DNA from: CAYIHX01 sp964363305
GTDB taxonomy: Bacteria; Bdellovibrionota; UBA1018
Assembly: GCA_964363305.1 (NCBI GenBank)
Contig: CAYIHX010000010.1
Coordinates: 1-64,000, forward strand
DNA length: 64,000 bases
Reading direction: 5' to 3'
The notes beneath the pieces were generated by a model, which was given only the letters and a program-made list of their open reading frames with translations, was not told the DNA's origin and ran no database searches. The position numbers and the translations under genes are program-made. Of this stretch, positions 1 to 8,517 are shown piece by piece. The number at the start of each line of letters is the position of its first letter. Position 1 is the stretch's first letter.

Positions 1-26
1 TCGAAGTGGCCAGGCCCCCCGCTCAA

Positions 27-410
27 TCATTTTTTCAGTTTTGGTGATAGAAAAGGAGTTACGGTGCTGAGGAGGTCGTCGAGGTCGATCGGCTTCGTGA
101 GCACCGCATTAACGGAAAGTCCAGCCACGCGCGTTTCTGCTTGTCCGTGAGCCGACATGATGATGACCGGGATTTTGAGTAGCTCTGGATCTTTCGCACG
201 TTCGGAGCAGAACCAGGGGCCGTCCGTGCCCGGCATCATGAGGTCAAGCAAGATCAAGCCCGGGCGATATCCCGAGCGAAGCGTCTGTATTCCGTCGGCC
301 CCGCAGGACGCGACCCGGACCTCAATGTCTTCCAACTGGAGGACATCGTGGATCGCTTCGCAAATGCCTGGGTCATCATCGATGACGAGAACGCGTCGGC
401 CGGTATTCAT
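27..410 (-). CDS. Single-domain response regulator (receiver only)
   Basis: A 127-residue CheY-like receiver with no output domain. The acidic pocket is D11-D13, the phospho-acceptor is D56 in LILLDLMMPG and the conserved lysine is K106 in LTKPID. The frame stays open far upstream, but the receiver fold begins at the ATG at 410, so that start is preferred. It probably takes or passes phosphate in a relay. It lies downstream of the zinc-ribbon gene on the same strand and diverges from the Hpt/hybrid-kinase operon, which suggests it belongs to that relay (inference). The family is certain; the partner is not. Confidence 0.88.
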   Translation of the reverse strand: MNTGRRVLVIDDDPGICEAIHDVLQLEDIEVRVASCGADGIQTLRSGYRPGLILLDLMMPGTDGPWFCSERAKDPELLKIPVIIMSAHGQAETRVAGLSVNAVLTKPIDLDDLLSTVTPFLSPKLKK

Positions 411-441
411 GTTCGAGCCTGTTTCATGGCTGACGCCGACG

Positions 442-651
442 TTAAATGCAACCGGGCAACCACTCGGAGTAGCGCAGGGTCTCGTCGCCGTTGCGGCAGC
501 TCTCACAGAAAAGCTGGTGAGGGAGGTTGCTCCGAAAGGTGGCATTGCATAAATTGCAAAGGTGCCTCGTCGAGGCCTTCCGCCCCTGGGTACGGGCCCT
601 CGGGGAGATTCGCGATTCAACAGGTACTGGATTCGTCCGTAGATTCATCAT
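442..651 (-). CDS. Small zinc-ribbon protein
   Basis: A 69-residue protein with two CxxC knuckles, C32/C35 and C49/C52 (CNLCNATF and FCESC), followed by LRYSEWLPG, which looks like a conserved tail. The four-cysteine spacing fits a structural zinc ribbon; a nucleic-acid or protein-binding role would be inference. A GGAGG Shine-Dalgarno lies 9 nt before the ATG at 651, which supports translation. It precedes the receiver gene by about 30 nt, so the two are probably co-transcribed. No known function was recognised. Confidence 0.7.
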   Translation of the reverse strand: MMNLRTNPVPVESRISPRARTQGRKASTRHLCNLCNATFRSNLPHQLFCESCRNGDETLRYSEWLPGCI

Positions 652-750
652 AATGACATTCCTCCATGAAATCTGATTAGATGTTCACTGAATATTTTAG
701 CAATCAGCGTGCCAGGTTTATCGAGGCGGAAAGGGGCAGAGGAGCAGGGA

Positions 751-1068
751 ATGCGAGAGGATGAAAGGGCAGCATTGATGGAGAAGTTGCTTCCGAAGTA
801 CCGGGTGGTTGTTTCAGGGTTGCTGGACGTTTTGGTTGGCGCAACAACGGGATTGCTCACTGATTTTACGGTGATCGAGTCGGTCGGTCACCGGCTGAAG
901 GGAAACGGATCCATGTATGGCTTTCCGGATCTTACTGATCTGGGGGGCCTTTTGGAGTTCGAGGCGCAGCAAGGAAACCAGGAGGCGGTCCTCGGCCTGG
1001 CGCTGAAAATTCAGGCAAGTGCGCGGCAGCATGGCCTTGACGTTCGACAAGTAGCTAATATTTGCTGA
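751..1068 (+). CDS. Histidine phosphotransfer (Hpt) domain protein
   Basis: A 105-residue helical protein carrying the Hpt signature VGHRLKGNGSMYGF, with H48 as the likely phosphorylated residue and K50-G51 next to it. Hpt proteins shuttle phosphate between receivers in multistep relays. The start is the ATG at 751, with a purine-rich GAGGAG about 7 nt upstream; an alternative start at 709 has no such site. Its 3' end overlaps the start of the hybrid kinase gene, which encodes three receivers, so an Hpt partner for those receivers is expected. Confidence 0.85.
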   Translation: MREDERAALMEKLLPKYRVVVSGLLDVLVGATTGLLTDFTVIESVGHRLKGNGSMYGFPDLTDLGGLLEFEAQQGNQEAVLGLALKIQASARQHGLDVRQVANIC

Positions 1069-4000
1069 ATGCGGTAGTTAGAAGGGTGGCGAAAAAATCA
1101 TCCTATCAAAAAAAATCGAAGCGGCTGCAGAAGCGAATCGCGAAAGGTCCGCAATCGCTCGCGAAGCGCATGGGCTCGCTGGAAAAGTTCCGCCGGATGG
1201 CGACCGTCATCCAGGATTCCAACGATGCGATCACCTTCCAGGATCTGGAGGGCAACATCCTGGCGTGGAATCAGGGCGCCGAGCAGATTTATGGTTACTC
1301 AGAAGTGGAAGCGCTGAGGATGAACATCGTGGATACCGTGCCCGAAGAGTATCAGGCCGAGGCGCGCGGATTCTTGGCCTCGCTCAAGCGCGGTGAGCTG
1401 CTGCCAAATCTGGAAACGAAGCGAAAGCATAAAGACGGGCGGATCATCGATGTCTGGCTGACTAACACCAAGCTCACGGACGATAAGGGGAACCTCACGG
1501 GAATCGCGACCACCGAGCGCGATATCACCGAGCAGACAAAAACACTGGAAAAGTTTCGCCGGATGGCGACGGTCATCCAGGATTCCAACGATGCGATCAC
1601 TTTCCAGGATTTAGACGGAAAAATATTGGCGTGGAATCTGGGTGCCGAGCAGATTTACGGTTATTCGGAAGCCGAAGCCTTAAGCATGAATATCGTGGAT
1701 ACCGTGCCTAAGGAATACCAGGAAGAAGCACGCGAATTCCTTTCCGCTCTCAAGCGCGGGGAGCTGGTGCCTACTTTGGAGACGAAGCGTAAAACCAAAG
1801 ACGGCCGGATCATCGATGTCTGGTTAACCAACACCAAGCTCACGGACGATAAGGGAACCTTGACGGGAATCGCGACCACTGAACGGGACATCACGGAGCG
1901 GAAGCACGCGGAGGCGTCCCTCAGGGAGAAGGCCCGTGAGCTTGAATTTCTCCGCGAAGGTCAGATTACCCTCTCCGATAAAATGCGAGGCGAGCAGGAT
2001 CTTTCAGGCTTAGGCCAGAGCGTTCTGAGTCACCTTGCGCCGTTTCTGAATGCCCAGATGGGCGCTTTTTACTGCGTTACGGAAGAGAAGACCCTGATGC
2101 GAGTGAGCGGTTACGCCTACTCCAAATTGGAAGTGAGAGAGAAGACGATCGCGATGGGGGAGGGCTTGGTGGGGCAGGCCGCCCTGGAGCGGCGGCCCAT
2201 TCTTCTCGAGAGAGTGCCCTCCCAATACTTCGGAAAAATAAGCTCGGATCTCGGGGATGCGTCCCCCCGCTCACTTCTCTTGGCTCCTGTGTTTTATGAG
2301 GGCGAGGTCAACGGGGTGATCGAGTTGGCTTCTTTTGCATCCTTCTCCGAACATCAAAAAACGTTCTTGGAGCACGTCTCCGAGAATATCGGGATCGCTA
2401 TCAACACCTCGATCAGCCGCAAGAAGCAGCAGGAGCTTCTCGAGAGATCCCAGGGGCTGACTGAGGAACTCCAAACTCAACAATCGGAGTTGAAAGCGAC
2501 CAACGATGAGCTGGAGGACCAGGCCCGCGCGCTGCAGGATTCCCAGACGGAACTCAAAAGCCAGCAATCGGAGCTTGAGCAAACCAACGAGAAGCTTGAG
2601 GAGCAACGGGACATTCTCAATACGAACAATGCGGCCCTCAGCAAGGCTCAGACGCTTCTTGAAGAGCGTTCCGATGAGGTTCAGAGGGCCAGTCAGTACA
2701 AATCCGAATTCCTCGCCAATATGTCTCATGAGCTACGCACGCCGCTGAACAGTTCGCTGATTTTAGCGAAGCTGCTCGCGGACAACGTCGGTGGCAACTT
2801 GACTCAGGAGCAGATTCAGTACGCGCATTCGATCTCCTCAGCCGGCAATGACCTGCTGAATCTCATCAATGATATCCTGGACCTCTCGAAGGTGGAGGCT
2901 GGTAAGCTGGAGATCAGGCCCGAGAGCGTTTTTCTGGCCAGGATCTTAAAGAGCATAACGAATTCTTTCCAGCCGCTCGCAGACGAGAAGAAGCTTTATT
3001 TTCTCATCAAGATCGATCCCGACGTGTCTGATACGATCTTCACGGATCGTCAACGGTTGGAGCAAATCCTCAAGAACCTGCTTTCTAATGCGTTTAAGTT
3101 CACGGAAAAGGGTCAGGTGACGCTTCACGTGTCGCGGAGCGCGGGAGATCGGTTTTCCCTTTCGGTGATCGACACCGGCATCGGGGTCGAGAAAGCCCAA
3201 CAGGACGTGATTTTCGAGGCGTTTCGGCAGGCAGATGGGACGACCAACCGAAAGTATGGGGGCACGGGCCTTGGGCTTTCGATTTCAAGAGACTTAGCTC
3301 GGCTCTTGGGTGGGACCATCGAGGTCGAGAGCATGCCGGGAGAGGGGAGTCGCTTCACTCTTTTCCTGCCGGAGGCTTACGACGAGTCACGGGTGGTGGC
3401 GGCGTTTCCCAAGGCCTACTCCGCCTCGGCAGTCACGCCCGAGGCGATGACCAAGCCACGAGTGGAGCGGGTCAAGGCGCCTTTTTTCTCCGATGATCGA
3501 GGTCTGCTTCCGGGGCCAGGGCGCACCTTTCTGGTGATCGAGGATGACTCGCAGTTCGCGCAGATCCTGCTGGACCTCGCCCATGAGCTTCACTACAAGT
3601 GCGTGGTTGCGCAAGACGCTGAAGAGGGGCTAGAGCTGGCCCAAAGCCTTCTTCCAGACGCGATCTTGCTCGACCTGATGCTTCCTGATCATTCGGGTTT
3701 GACTGTGCTGGATCAGCTGAAAGAAGACCCGGCCACCCGCCATATCCCGGTTCACATCGTGTCCGTTCACGACTACGTGGAAAGGGCGCTTCAGATGGGA
3801 GCGATCGGGTACACGCTCAAGCCCGCTCAGCGGAACGATCTCAAGGCCGTTTTCGCGAAATTAGAAGCCAAGCTCTCTGTGAAGGTCAAACGCGTTTTGA
3901 TCGTGGAGGACGATCAGCTCCAGCGAGAAAGCATGGTCAAACTCATCGCGGATTCGAACGTGGAGATCACTGCCGTGGCGTTGGCGGGAGAGGCGCTCGC

Positions 4001-4706
4001 TGCGCTCAAAATGAGCGTCTATGACTGCATGGTGATCGACCTGAAACTTCCGGATATGTCGGGCGAACAGCTTCTGAAGCAAATGACCGAGCAAGAGGAG
4101 TTGGCCTCGTTTCCGCCGGTCATCGTCTATACCGGGCGCTCGCTCTCGCGGGACGAGGAGAGCGCGCTTCGGAAGTATTCCCGCTCCATCATCATCAAGG
4201 GCGCCAAGTCTCCCGAGCGGCTTGTCGACGAAGTCAGTCTTTTCCTTCATCACACGGAATCCCAGCTCTCGCCCGAAAGGCAGCAGATGCTGAAAACCCT
4301 GCGGAGCCATGAAGATATTTTCGAGGGGAGAAAGATTCTCGTGGTGGATGACGACGTCCGGAACCTCTTTGCGCTGACGGCGGCGTTAGAGCAGAAAGGT
4401 GCCAGCATCGAGATCGCGAGGAACGGCAAGGAGGCGCTCGCGAAGCTGAAGGAGGATCCCCGCGTGGATCTCGTGCTCATGGACGTTATGATGCCGGAGA
4501 TGGATGGCTACCAGGCGACCCGTGAGATCAGGAAGCAAAAGCAGTTCGCGAGGCTTCCCATCATCGCCGTGACGGCTAAAGCGACGAAAAACGATCAGCT
4601 ACTGTGCATGGAAGCGGGTGCGACGGATTATCTCGCCAAGCCCATTGACCTTCATCAGCTCTTCTCGGTTATCCGGGTCTGGGCGCCGAAATTGGGGCAA
4701 AACTAA
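1062..4706 (+). CDS. Hybrid sensor histidine kinase: PAS-PAS-GAF-HisKA-HATPase-REC-REC-REC
   Basis: A cytoplasmic hybrid kinase of about 1,214 residues with no obvious membrane segment. In order: a basic N-terminus, two almost identical PAS domains (about 41-157 and 163-279), a GAF domain (about 300-450), a long coiled coil rich in Q/E/L (about 455-540), HisKA with H556 in SHELRTPLN, a HATPase_c domain (GTGLGLSISRDLARLLGG), and three receivers beginning near residues 822, 944 and 1091 (LLDLMLPD, VIDLKLPD and LMDVMMPE). The start is TTG at 1062, inside the Hpt gene, or GTG at 1086. The last receiver ends 5 nt before the cheR start. The signal sensed is unknown. Confidence 0.93.
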   Translation: MLNAVVRRVAKKSSYQKKSKRLQKRIAKGPQSLAKRMGSLEKFRRMATVIQDSNDAITFQDLEGNILAWNQGAEQIYGYSEVEALRMNIVDTVPEEYQAEARGFLASLKRGELLPNLETKRKHKDGRIIDVWLTNTKLTDDKGNLTGIATTERDITEQTKTLEKFRRMATVIQDSNDAITFQDLDGKILAWNLGAEQIYGYSEAEALSMNIVDTVPKEYQEEAREFLSALKRGELVPTLETKRKTKDGRIIDVWLTNTKLTDDKGTLTGIATTERDITERKHAEASLREKARELEFLREGQITLSDKMRGEQDLSGLGQSVLSHLAPFLNAQMGAFYCVTEEKTLMRVSGYAYSKLEVREKTIAMGEGLVGQAALERRPILLERVPSQYFGKISSDLGDASPRSLLLAPVFYEGEVNGVIELASFASFSEHQKTFLEHVSENIGIAINTSISRKKQQELLERSQGLTEELQTQQSELKATNDELEDQARALQDSQTELKSQQSELEQTNEKLEEQRDILNTNNAALSKAQTLLEERSDEVQRASQYKSEFLANMSHELRTPLNSSLILAKLLADNVGGNLTQEQIQYAHSISSAGNDLLNLINDILDLSKVEAGKLEIRPESVFLARILKSITNSFQPLADEKKLYFLIKIDPDVSDTIFTDRQRLEQILKNLLSNAFKFTEKGQVTLHVSRSAGDRFSLSVIDTGIGVEKAQQDVIFEAFRQADGTTNRKYGGTGLGLSISRDLARLLGGTIEVESMPGEGSRFTLFLPEAYDESRVVAAFPKAYSASAVTPEAMTKPRVERVKAPFFSDDRGLLPGPGRTFLVIEDDSQFAQILLDLAHELHYKCVVAQDAEEGLELAQSLLPDAILLDLMLPDHSGLTVLDQLKEDPATRHIPVHIVSVHDYVERALQMGAIGYTLKPAQRNDLKAVFAKLEAKLSVKVKRVLIVEDDQLQRESMVKLIADSNVEITAVALAGEALAALKMSVYDCMVIDLKLPDMSGEQLLKQMTEQEELASFPPVIVYTGRSLSRDEESALRKYSRSIIIKGAKSPERLVDEVSLFLHHTESQLSPERQQMLKTLRSHEDIFEGRKILVVDDDVRNLFALTAALEQKGASIEIARNGKEALAKLKEDPRVDLVLMDVMMPEMDGYQATREIRKQKQFARLPIIAVTAKATKNDQLLCMEAGATDYLAKPIDLHQLFSVIRVWAPKLGQN
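1182..1898 (+). repeat. Tandem duplication of a PAS-domain coding unit
   Basis: Two direct copies of a 366-nt unit, starting at 1182 and 1548, each encode a full PAS domain including the closing TERDITE motif. The proteins match at most positions, and long stretches are identical in DNA, for example the codons for VIQDSNDAITFQDL. This points to recent or gene-converted in-frame duplication. Confidence 0.9.
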
Positions 4707-4711
4707 GGCTC

Positions 4712-5539
4712 ATGGAACGGACTCTCACCCTCGAATTCGAGATCGAGATGAAGCGCTTGCTCGAGGCGATCAATCTCAAATACGACTACGATTTCAGGAA
4801 CTACTCGGCTTCTTCGATAGGACGCACGCTGGTCCATGCGATGAATCGGATGGGGTGTCCCACTCTTTCGCTCCTTCAGGATAGAGTCCTCCGGGATTCG
4901 GAGTGTTTTGACGAGCTGCTGCAATCCCTCACGATCCCCGTGAGCGAGATGTTTCGCGATCCAACCTATTTCCTGGCGCTGCGGGAAAAAGTGATCCCCA
5001 TTCTCAAGACCTATCCCTCGCTTAAAGTCTGGGTCGCCGGTTGTAGCACGGGGGAAGAGGTCTATTCGCTCGCGATCTTGCTTCATGAGGAAGGGCTGCT
5101 GGAGCGGACGATTCTGTACGCGACCGATATCAACCCCAGAAGCCTGAAAAAGGCGGAAGCGGGCGTTTTTTCATTGGAAGAAATCCAAAGAGCCACCCCA
5201 AACTATTCGCAGTCCGGTGGGAGGGGCGCGCTTTCCGATTACTACACGACGACACTTGGGTCGGCTCAATTCGATGAGGCTTTGAAGAGAAACGTCACGT
5301 TTACGGACCATAGCCTCGTGACCGATGCGGTATTCTCGGAGACGCATCTCATTTCGTGCCGAAATGTCCTCATCTATTTCGATCGCGAACTTCAGGATCG
5401 GGTGTTCGGCCTCTTTCTTGAGTCGCTTTGCCGGAAATGTTTTTTAGGTTTGGGCTCCAAGGAGACCCTCCAGTTTTCGAAACACGCGGAACATTTCGAT
5501 CCTTTCGTGAAGAGGGATCGGATTTTTCGGAAGAAGTGA
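4712..5539 (+). CDS. cheR: CheR-type protein-glutamate O-methyltransferase
   Basis: A 275-residue SAM-dependent methyltransferase of the CheR family. The N-terminal helical CheR domain spans about 10-65. The catalytic domain carries the SAM loop AGCSTGEE (109-116), TDINPRSL (138-145) and SCRNVLIYF (215-223). Classical CheR methylates glutamates on chemoreceptors, but no receptor, CheW, CheA or CheB gene is nearby. The gene sits between two kinases with gaps of 2-5 nt. Its target may therefore be one of the kinases or a receptor encoded elsewhere (inference). Confidence 0.92.
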   Translation: MERTLTLEFEIEMKRLLEAINLKYDYDFRNYSASSIGRTLVHAMNRMGCPTLSLLQDRVLRDSECFDELLQSLTIPVSEMFRDPTYFLALREKVIPILKTYPSLKVWVAGCSTGEEVYSLAILLHEEGLLERTILYATDINPRSLKKAEAGVFSLEEIQRATPNYSQSGGRGALSDYYTTTLGSAQFDEALKRNVTFTDHSLVTDAVFSETHLISCRNVLIYFDRELQDRVFGLFLESLCRKCFLGLGSKETLQFSKHAEHFDPFVKRDRIFRKK

Positions 5540-5541
5540 AC

Positions 5542-6687
5542 ATGCTAATGAAGATTCTGCTCGTCGACGATCTGAAGGACAATCTTCTTGCCTTGGAAGG
5601 CTTGCTGAGGAGGGATGACGTCGAGATTTTAAAAGCGAGATCTGGAGCCGAAGCGTTGGAACTCATGATTTCCCACGAATTTGCCGTGGCGTTCGTCGAT
5701 GTTCAGATGCCCGGCATGAGCGGATTTGAGCTCGCCGAGCTGATGCGCGGGGCGAAGAAGACCAAAAATATCCCGATCATCTTCGTGACCGCGACGGCGC
5801 ATGAGCAGAGCTTCTCGTTTAAGGGCTATGAAAGCGGCGCGGTGGATTTTCTCCTGAAGCCCCTCGATGCCCATGCGGTCCAGCGCAAGGCGAATATCTT
5901 CATTGAGCTTTGCCGGAATAAGCGGCAGCAGCAAGAACTCCTGGCCGAGCTGAAGAACACCAAGGCCGAGCTCGAGCAGGCAGTTCGGATTCGGGACGAG
6001 TTCATGTCGATGGCGTCTCATGAACTCAAAACCCCTCTCACCTCCTTGAAGCTTCAATCCCAGCTGAGAAAACGCAAGGTGCAGCTCGGTGACCTCGCCG
6101 CGTTCTCGCTCGAGCGTCTAGCGAAGATGTTCGAGGCAGACGAAAAGCAGCTCCAGCGGATCACTCACCTTATTGACGACATGCTGGATGTATCCCGGAT
6201 CGGCTCGGGGGTGCTTTCCATGCGGTTCGAGCAGTTTGATCTCTGCGAGCTGGCCCGGGACGTCGTTGAACGAAGCTCCGAGCAGTTCGTCGTGGCGGGA
6301 TGCGCGCTGAAAGTAGAGCTTTGCCCGTCCGCCGTGGGGAACTGGGATCGGTTTCGCATCGAGCAGGTGCTCATGAATCTCCTGACGAATGCCATGCGGT
6401 ATGGTGCTGGAAAGCCGATTTTGCTCCAGGTGTATAGCTCTTCCGCCGGGGCAAGGCTCGTCGTTTGTGATCAGGGACGGGGCGTTGCTCCCGAGCACCA
6501 TGAGCGAATTTTTCACAAGTTCGACCGCGCCGTCTCAAACAGCGAGATCAGTGGGCTCGGCCTGGGCCTCTATATCGCCCATCAGATCGTGGATGCTCAT
6601 CACGGATCCATTTGGGTGGAAAGCGAGCTGGGCCAGGGTGCTGCTTTTATCGTTGAGCTTCCGGTGCTTCGACCATCAGGCAGTTAA
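5542..6687 (+). CDS. Receiver-histidine kinase (REC-HisKA-HATPase)
   Basis: A 381-residue kinase with an N-terminal receiver (acceptor D53 in FVDVQMPG, lysine K107), a short coiled coil, HisKA with H160 in SHELKTPLTS, and a HATPase_c domain with N-box NLLTNAMRYG and G-boxes CDQGRGVAP and GLGLGLYIAHQ. It has no membrane segment. It is last in the Hpt/hybrid-kinase/cheR operon and starts 2 nt after the cheR stop; a second ATG at 5548 is also possible. A receiver ahead of the kinase core suggests it is controlled by phosphate from an upstream kinase rather than by a direct signal. Confidence 0.92.
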   Translation: MLMKILLVDDLKDNLLALEGLLRRDDVEILKARSGAEALELMISHEFAVAFVDVQMPGMSGFELAELMRGAKKTKNIPIIFVTATAHEQSFSFKGYESGAVDFLLKPLDAHAVQRKANIFIELCRNKRQQQELLAELKNTKAELEQAVRIRDEFMSMASHELKTPLTSLKLQSQLRKRKVQLGDLAAFSLERLAKMFEADEKQLQRITHLIDDMLDVSRIGSGVLSMRFEQFDLCELARDVVERSSEQFVVAGCALKVELCPSAVGNWDRFRIEQVLMNLLTNAMRYGAGKPILLQVYSSSAGARLVVCDQGRGVAPEHHERIFHKFDRAVSNSEISGLGLGLYIAHQIVDAHHGSIWVESELGQGAAFIVELPVLRPSGS

Positions 6688-6735
6688 TAATTAATTAACT
6701 CAAACAATAACAATAAGTTATAGATCCCTCTTTAA

Positions 6736-6794
6736 CTACGATACAATTGGTCGTATATGGATAGGAGATTGAAATCCGATCCAAAGTATCGTAG
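6736..6794 (+). promoter_or_regulatory. Inverted-repeat control region upstream of iscR
   Basis: CTACGATAC at 6736-6744 is the exact reverse complement of GTATCGTAG at 6786-6794, 41 nt apart. The match continues inward with small differences (TTGG against CCAA). A shorter internal repeat, TACGA-N9-TCGTA, lies at 6737-6755. The region is preceded by an AT-rich stretch (6688-6720) and ends 17 nt before the iscR ATG. It could be an IscR-type operator or a leader hairpin; the sequence alone does not decide. Confidence 0.5.
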
Positions 6795-6811
6795 ATGGAG
6801 TCAAGGGATTT

Positions 6812-7282
6812 ATGATTCGCCTCAACAGAACCACCGAATACGGATTGCTTGCTCTTCAGCACATGAGTGACAAGCAGGACCACGAAATCGAAGGCGTGAC
6901 GAGCGCTCGCGAAGTGGCGGATCTGTACGGGCTTCCGTTTGAGATTACGGCGAAAACGCTTCAGCGATTGAAAGACACGGGGCTGATCGGTTCCGCGCAA
7001 GGCGCGCGTGGAGGTTACACGCTGAAACGCCCTCTGAAGGACATCACCCTCGCCGAGTTTCTTGACATGATGGAAGGGCCGCAGGGCGTGGTGGCGTGCG
7101 CAGGGCATCGGCAGGCCAGCGCGGCCGAAGCTCAAGGTTCGGTGGGAGCGCCGGGTGGCGCGAGCTGCGAGTATCATTCACGCTGCGGGATTCACGCGCC
7201 GATGGTGGCGCTCAATCAAAGGATTCAGGGTTTTCTTTCGGGAATTCGCCTCGCGGAATTGGCAGGAGTGAAGCGGCAATGA
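6812..7282 (+). CDS. iscR: Rrf2-family iron-sulfur regulator IscR
   Basis: A 156-residue Rrf2-family transcription factor at the head of a complete isc operon. The winged helix occupies about 1-80 (TTEYGLLAL, ARGGYTLKRP). The cluster ligands are C96, C119, C125 and H128 (CEYHSRCGIH). E. coli IscR has Cys spacing C-x5-C-x5-C; here the first gap is x22, filled by an Ala/Gly/Ser-rich insert, an unusual loop for this family. It probably binds a [2Fe-2S] cluster and represses isc when cluster supply is adequate (family knowledge). An AAGGG Shine-Dalgarno precedes the ATG. The stop overlaps the iscS start as ATGA. Confidence 0.92.
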   Translation: MIRLNRTTEYGLLALQHMSDKQDHEIEGVTSAREVADLYGLPFEITAKTLQRLKDTGLIGSAQGARGGYTLKRPLKDITLAEFLDMMEGPQGVVACAGHRQASAAEAQGSVGAPGGASCEYHSRCGIHAPMVALNQRIQGFLSGIRLAELAGVKRQ

Positions 7283-8493
7283 AATTTCCAATCTATCTCG
7301 ATTACCATGCGACGACGCCGGTCGATCCCGAAGTACTGAAGGCGATGCTGCCGTACTTCACCGAGGTGTTCGGCAATGCCGCGAGCCGTAACCATGAATA
7401 CGGTTGGAGTGCCGAGGCTGGGGTGGAGAAGGCGCGAGCCCAGGTCGCCAAACTCATCGGCGCGATCGACAAAGAGATTATTTTCACGAGCGGCGCCACG
7501 GAGAGCAATAACCTCGCCATCACCGGCGTGGCCGAGATGTACCGAGAGAAGGGCAATCACATCATTACCTCGCCGATCGAACATAAGGCCGTGCTGGATA
7601 CCTGCAAGTATCTCGAGACGAAGGGCTATGAGCTGACCACCCTCTCCGTCGATCAGTATGGCCGGATCAACTTGGATGAGCTTCGGGCCGCCATCACTCC
7701 GAAGACGATTCTTGTTTCGATCATGTTCGCGAATAACGAGATCGGCACGATTCAGCCGGTGGCTGACATCGGAAAAATTTGCAAAGAAAAAGGCGTGATC
7801 TTTCATACCGACGCGGTTCAAGCGGCGGGCAAGGTCGAGATCGACGTGAATGCGATGGGGATCGATCTTCTTTCGATCACCGCGCACAAGATGTATGGCC
7901 CGAAAGGTGTCGGTGCCCTTTACGTTCGGCGCAGAGGCCCGAGAGTACGGCTTTCTCCTTTGATTCATGGCGGCGGCCATGAGCGCGGAATGCGCTCCGG
8001 TACCTTGAACGTGCCGGGCATCGTGGGATTCGGCAAAGCCGCCGAGCTGGCTCGGCTCAACCTGAAGGAAGAATCGGCGAAGATGAAGCGCCAGCGGGAT
8101 CGCCTCTGGACGGGCTTTCAGGAGCAGCTGGACGAGGTGTTCTTGAACGGACATCCGACTGAGCGCCTCCCGAACAATCTCAATGTGAGCTTTGCTTACG
8201 TCGAGGGTGAATCGTTGATCATGGGTACGAAGGAGCTCGCGGTCTCGAGTGGCTCGGCGTGTACTTCGGCCAGTCTTGAGCCCTCTTATGTGCTCAAGGC
8301 GATCGGCGTGGGCGAGGATTTAGCTCATACGAGCATTCGATTCAGCGTGGGCCGCTTCACGACGGATGAGGAAGTGGAGTTCGCGCTTCAGAAGATGGTG
8401 ACGGCCGTGAAGAGGCTTCGCGAGCTGTCTCCGCTTTATGAAATGGTGAAAGACGGAATCGACATCAAATCGATTCAATGGACGGCGCACTAA
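7279..8493 (+). CDS. iscS: Cysteine desulfurase IscS
   Basis: A 404-residue PLP-dependent class V aminotransferase-fold enzyme that takes sulfur from L-cysteine and passes it as persulfide to IscU. The PLP lysine is K204 in TAHKMYGPKG, the stacking histidine is H102 in PIEHKAV, and the mobile-loop cysteine is C328 in SSGSACTSAS, matching the E. coli position. The ATG at 7279 overlaps the iscR stop, implying translational coupling; upstream in-frame codons belong to the iscR region. Confidence 0.97.
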   Translation: MKFPIYLDYHATTPVDPEVLKAMLPYFTEVFGNAASRNHEYGWSAEAGVEKARAQVAKLIGAIDKEIIFTSGATESNNLAITGVAEMYREKGNHIITSPIEHKAVLDTCKYLETKGYELTTLSVDQYGRINLDELRAAITPKTILVSIMFANNEIGTIQPVADIGKICKEKGVIFHTDAVQAAGKVEIDVNAMGIDLLSITAHKMYGPKGVGALYVRRRGPRVRLSPLIHGGGHERGMRSGTLNVPGIVGFGKAAELARLNLKEESAKMKRQRDRLWTGFQEQLDEVFLNGHPTERLPNNLNVSFAYVEGESLIMGTKELAVSSGSACTSASLEPSYVLKAIGVGEDLAHTSIRFSVGRFTTDEEVEFALQKMVTAVKRLRELSPLYEMVKDGIDIKSIQWTAH

Positions 8494-8517
8494 GCGCCGC
8501 GAGACGGGAGAAGCTTT

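Noticed and set aside
1182..1898. Possible mobile or CRISPR-like repeat
   Set aside because: The two copies are in-frame PAS domains; no spacers, target duplication or transposase.
2271..2729. Leu-rich minus-strand frame opposite the kinase coiled coil
   Set aside because: The leucines are the complement of Gln/Glu/Lys codons in the coiled coil; it is a by-product of composition.
7225..8154. 309-codon open frame antisense to iscS
   Set aside because: It lies wholly opposite a clear iscS, has no recognisable motif and no ribosome site; long antisense frames are common at this GC content.
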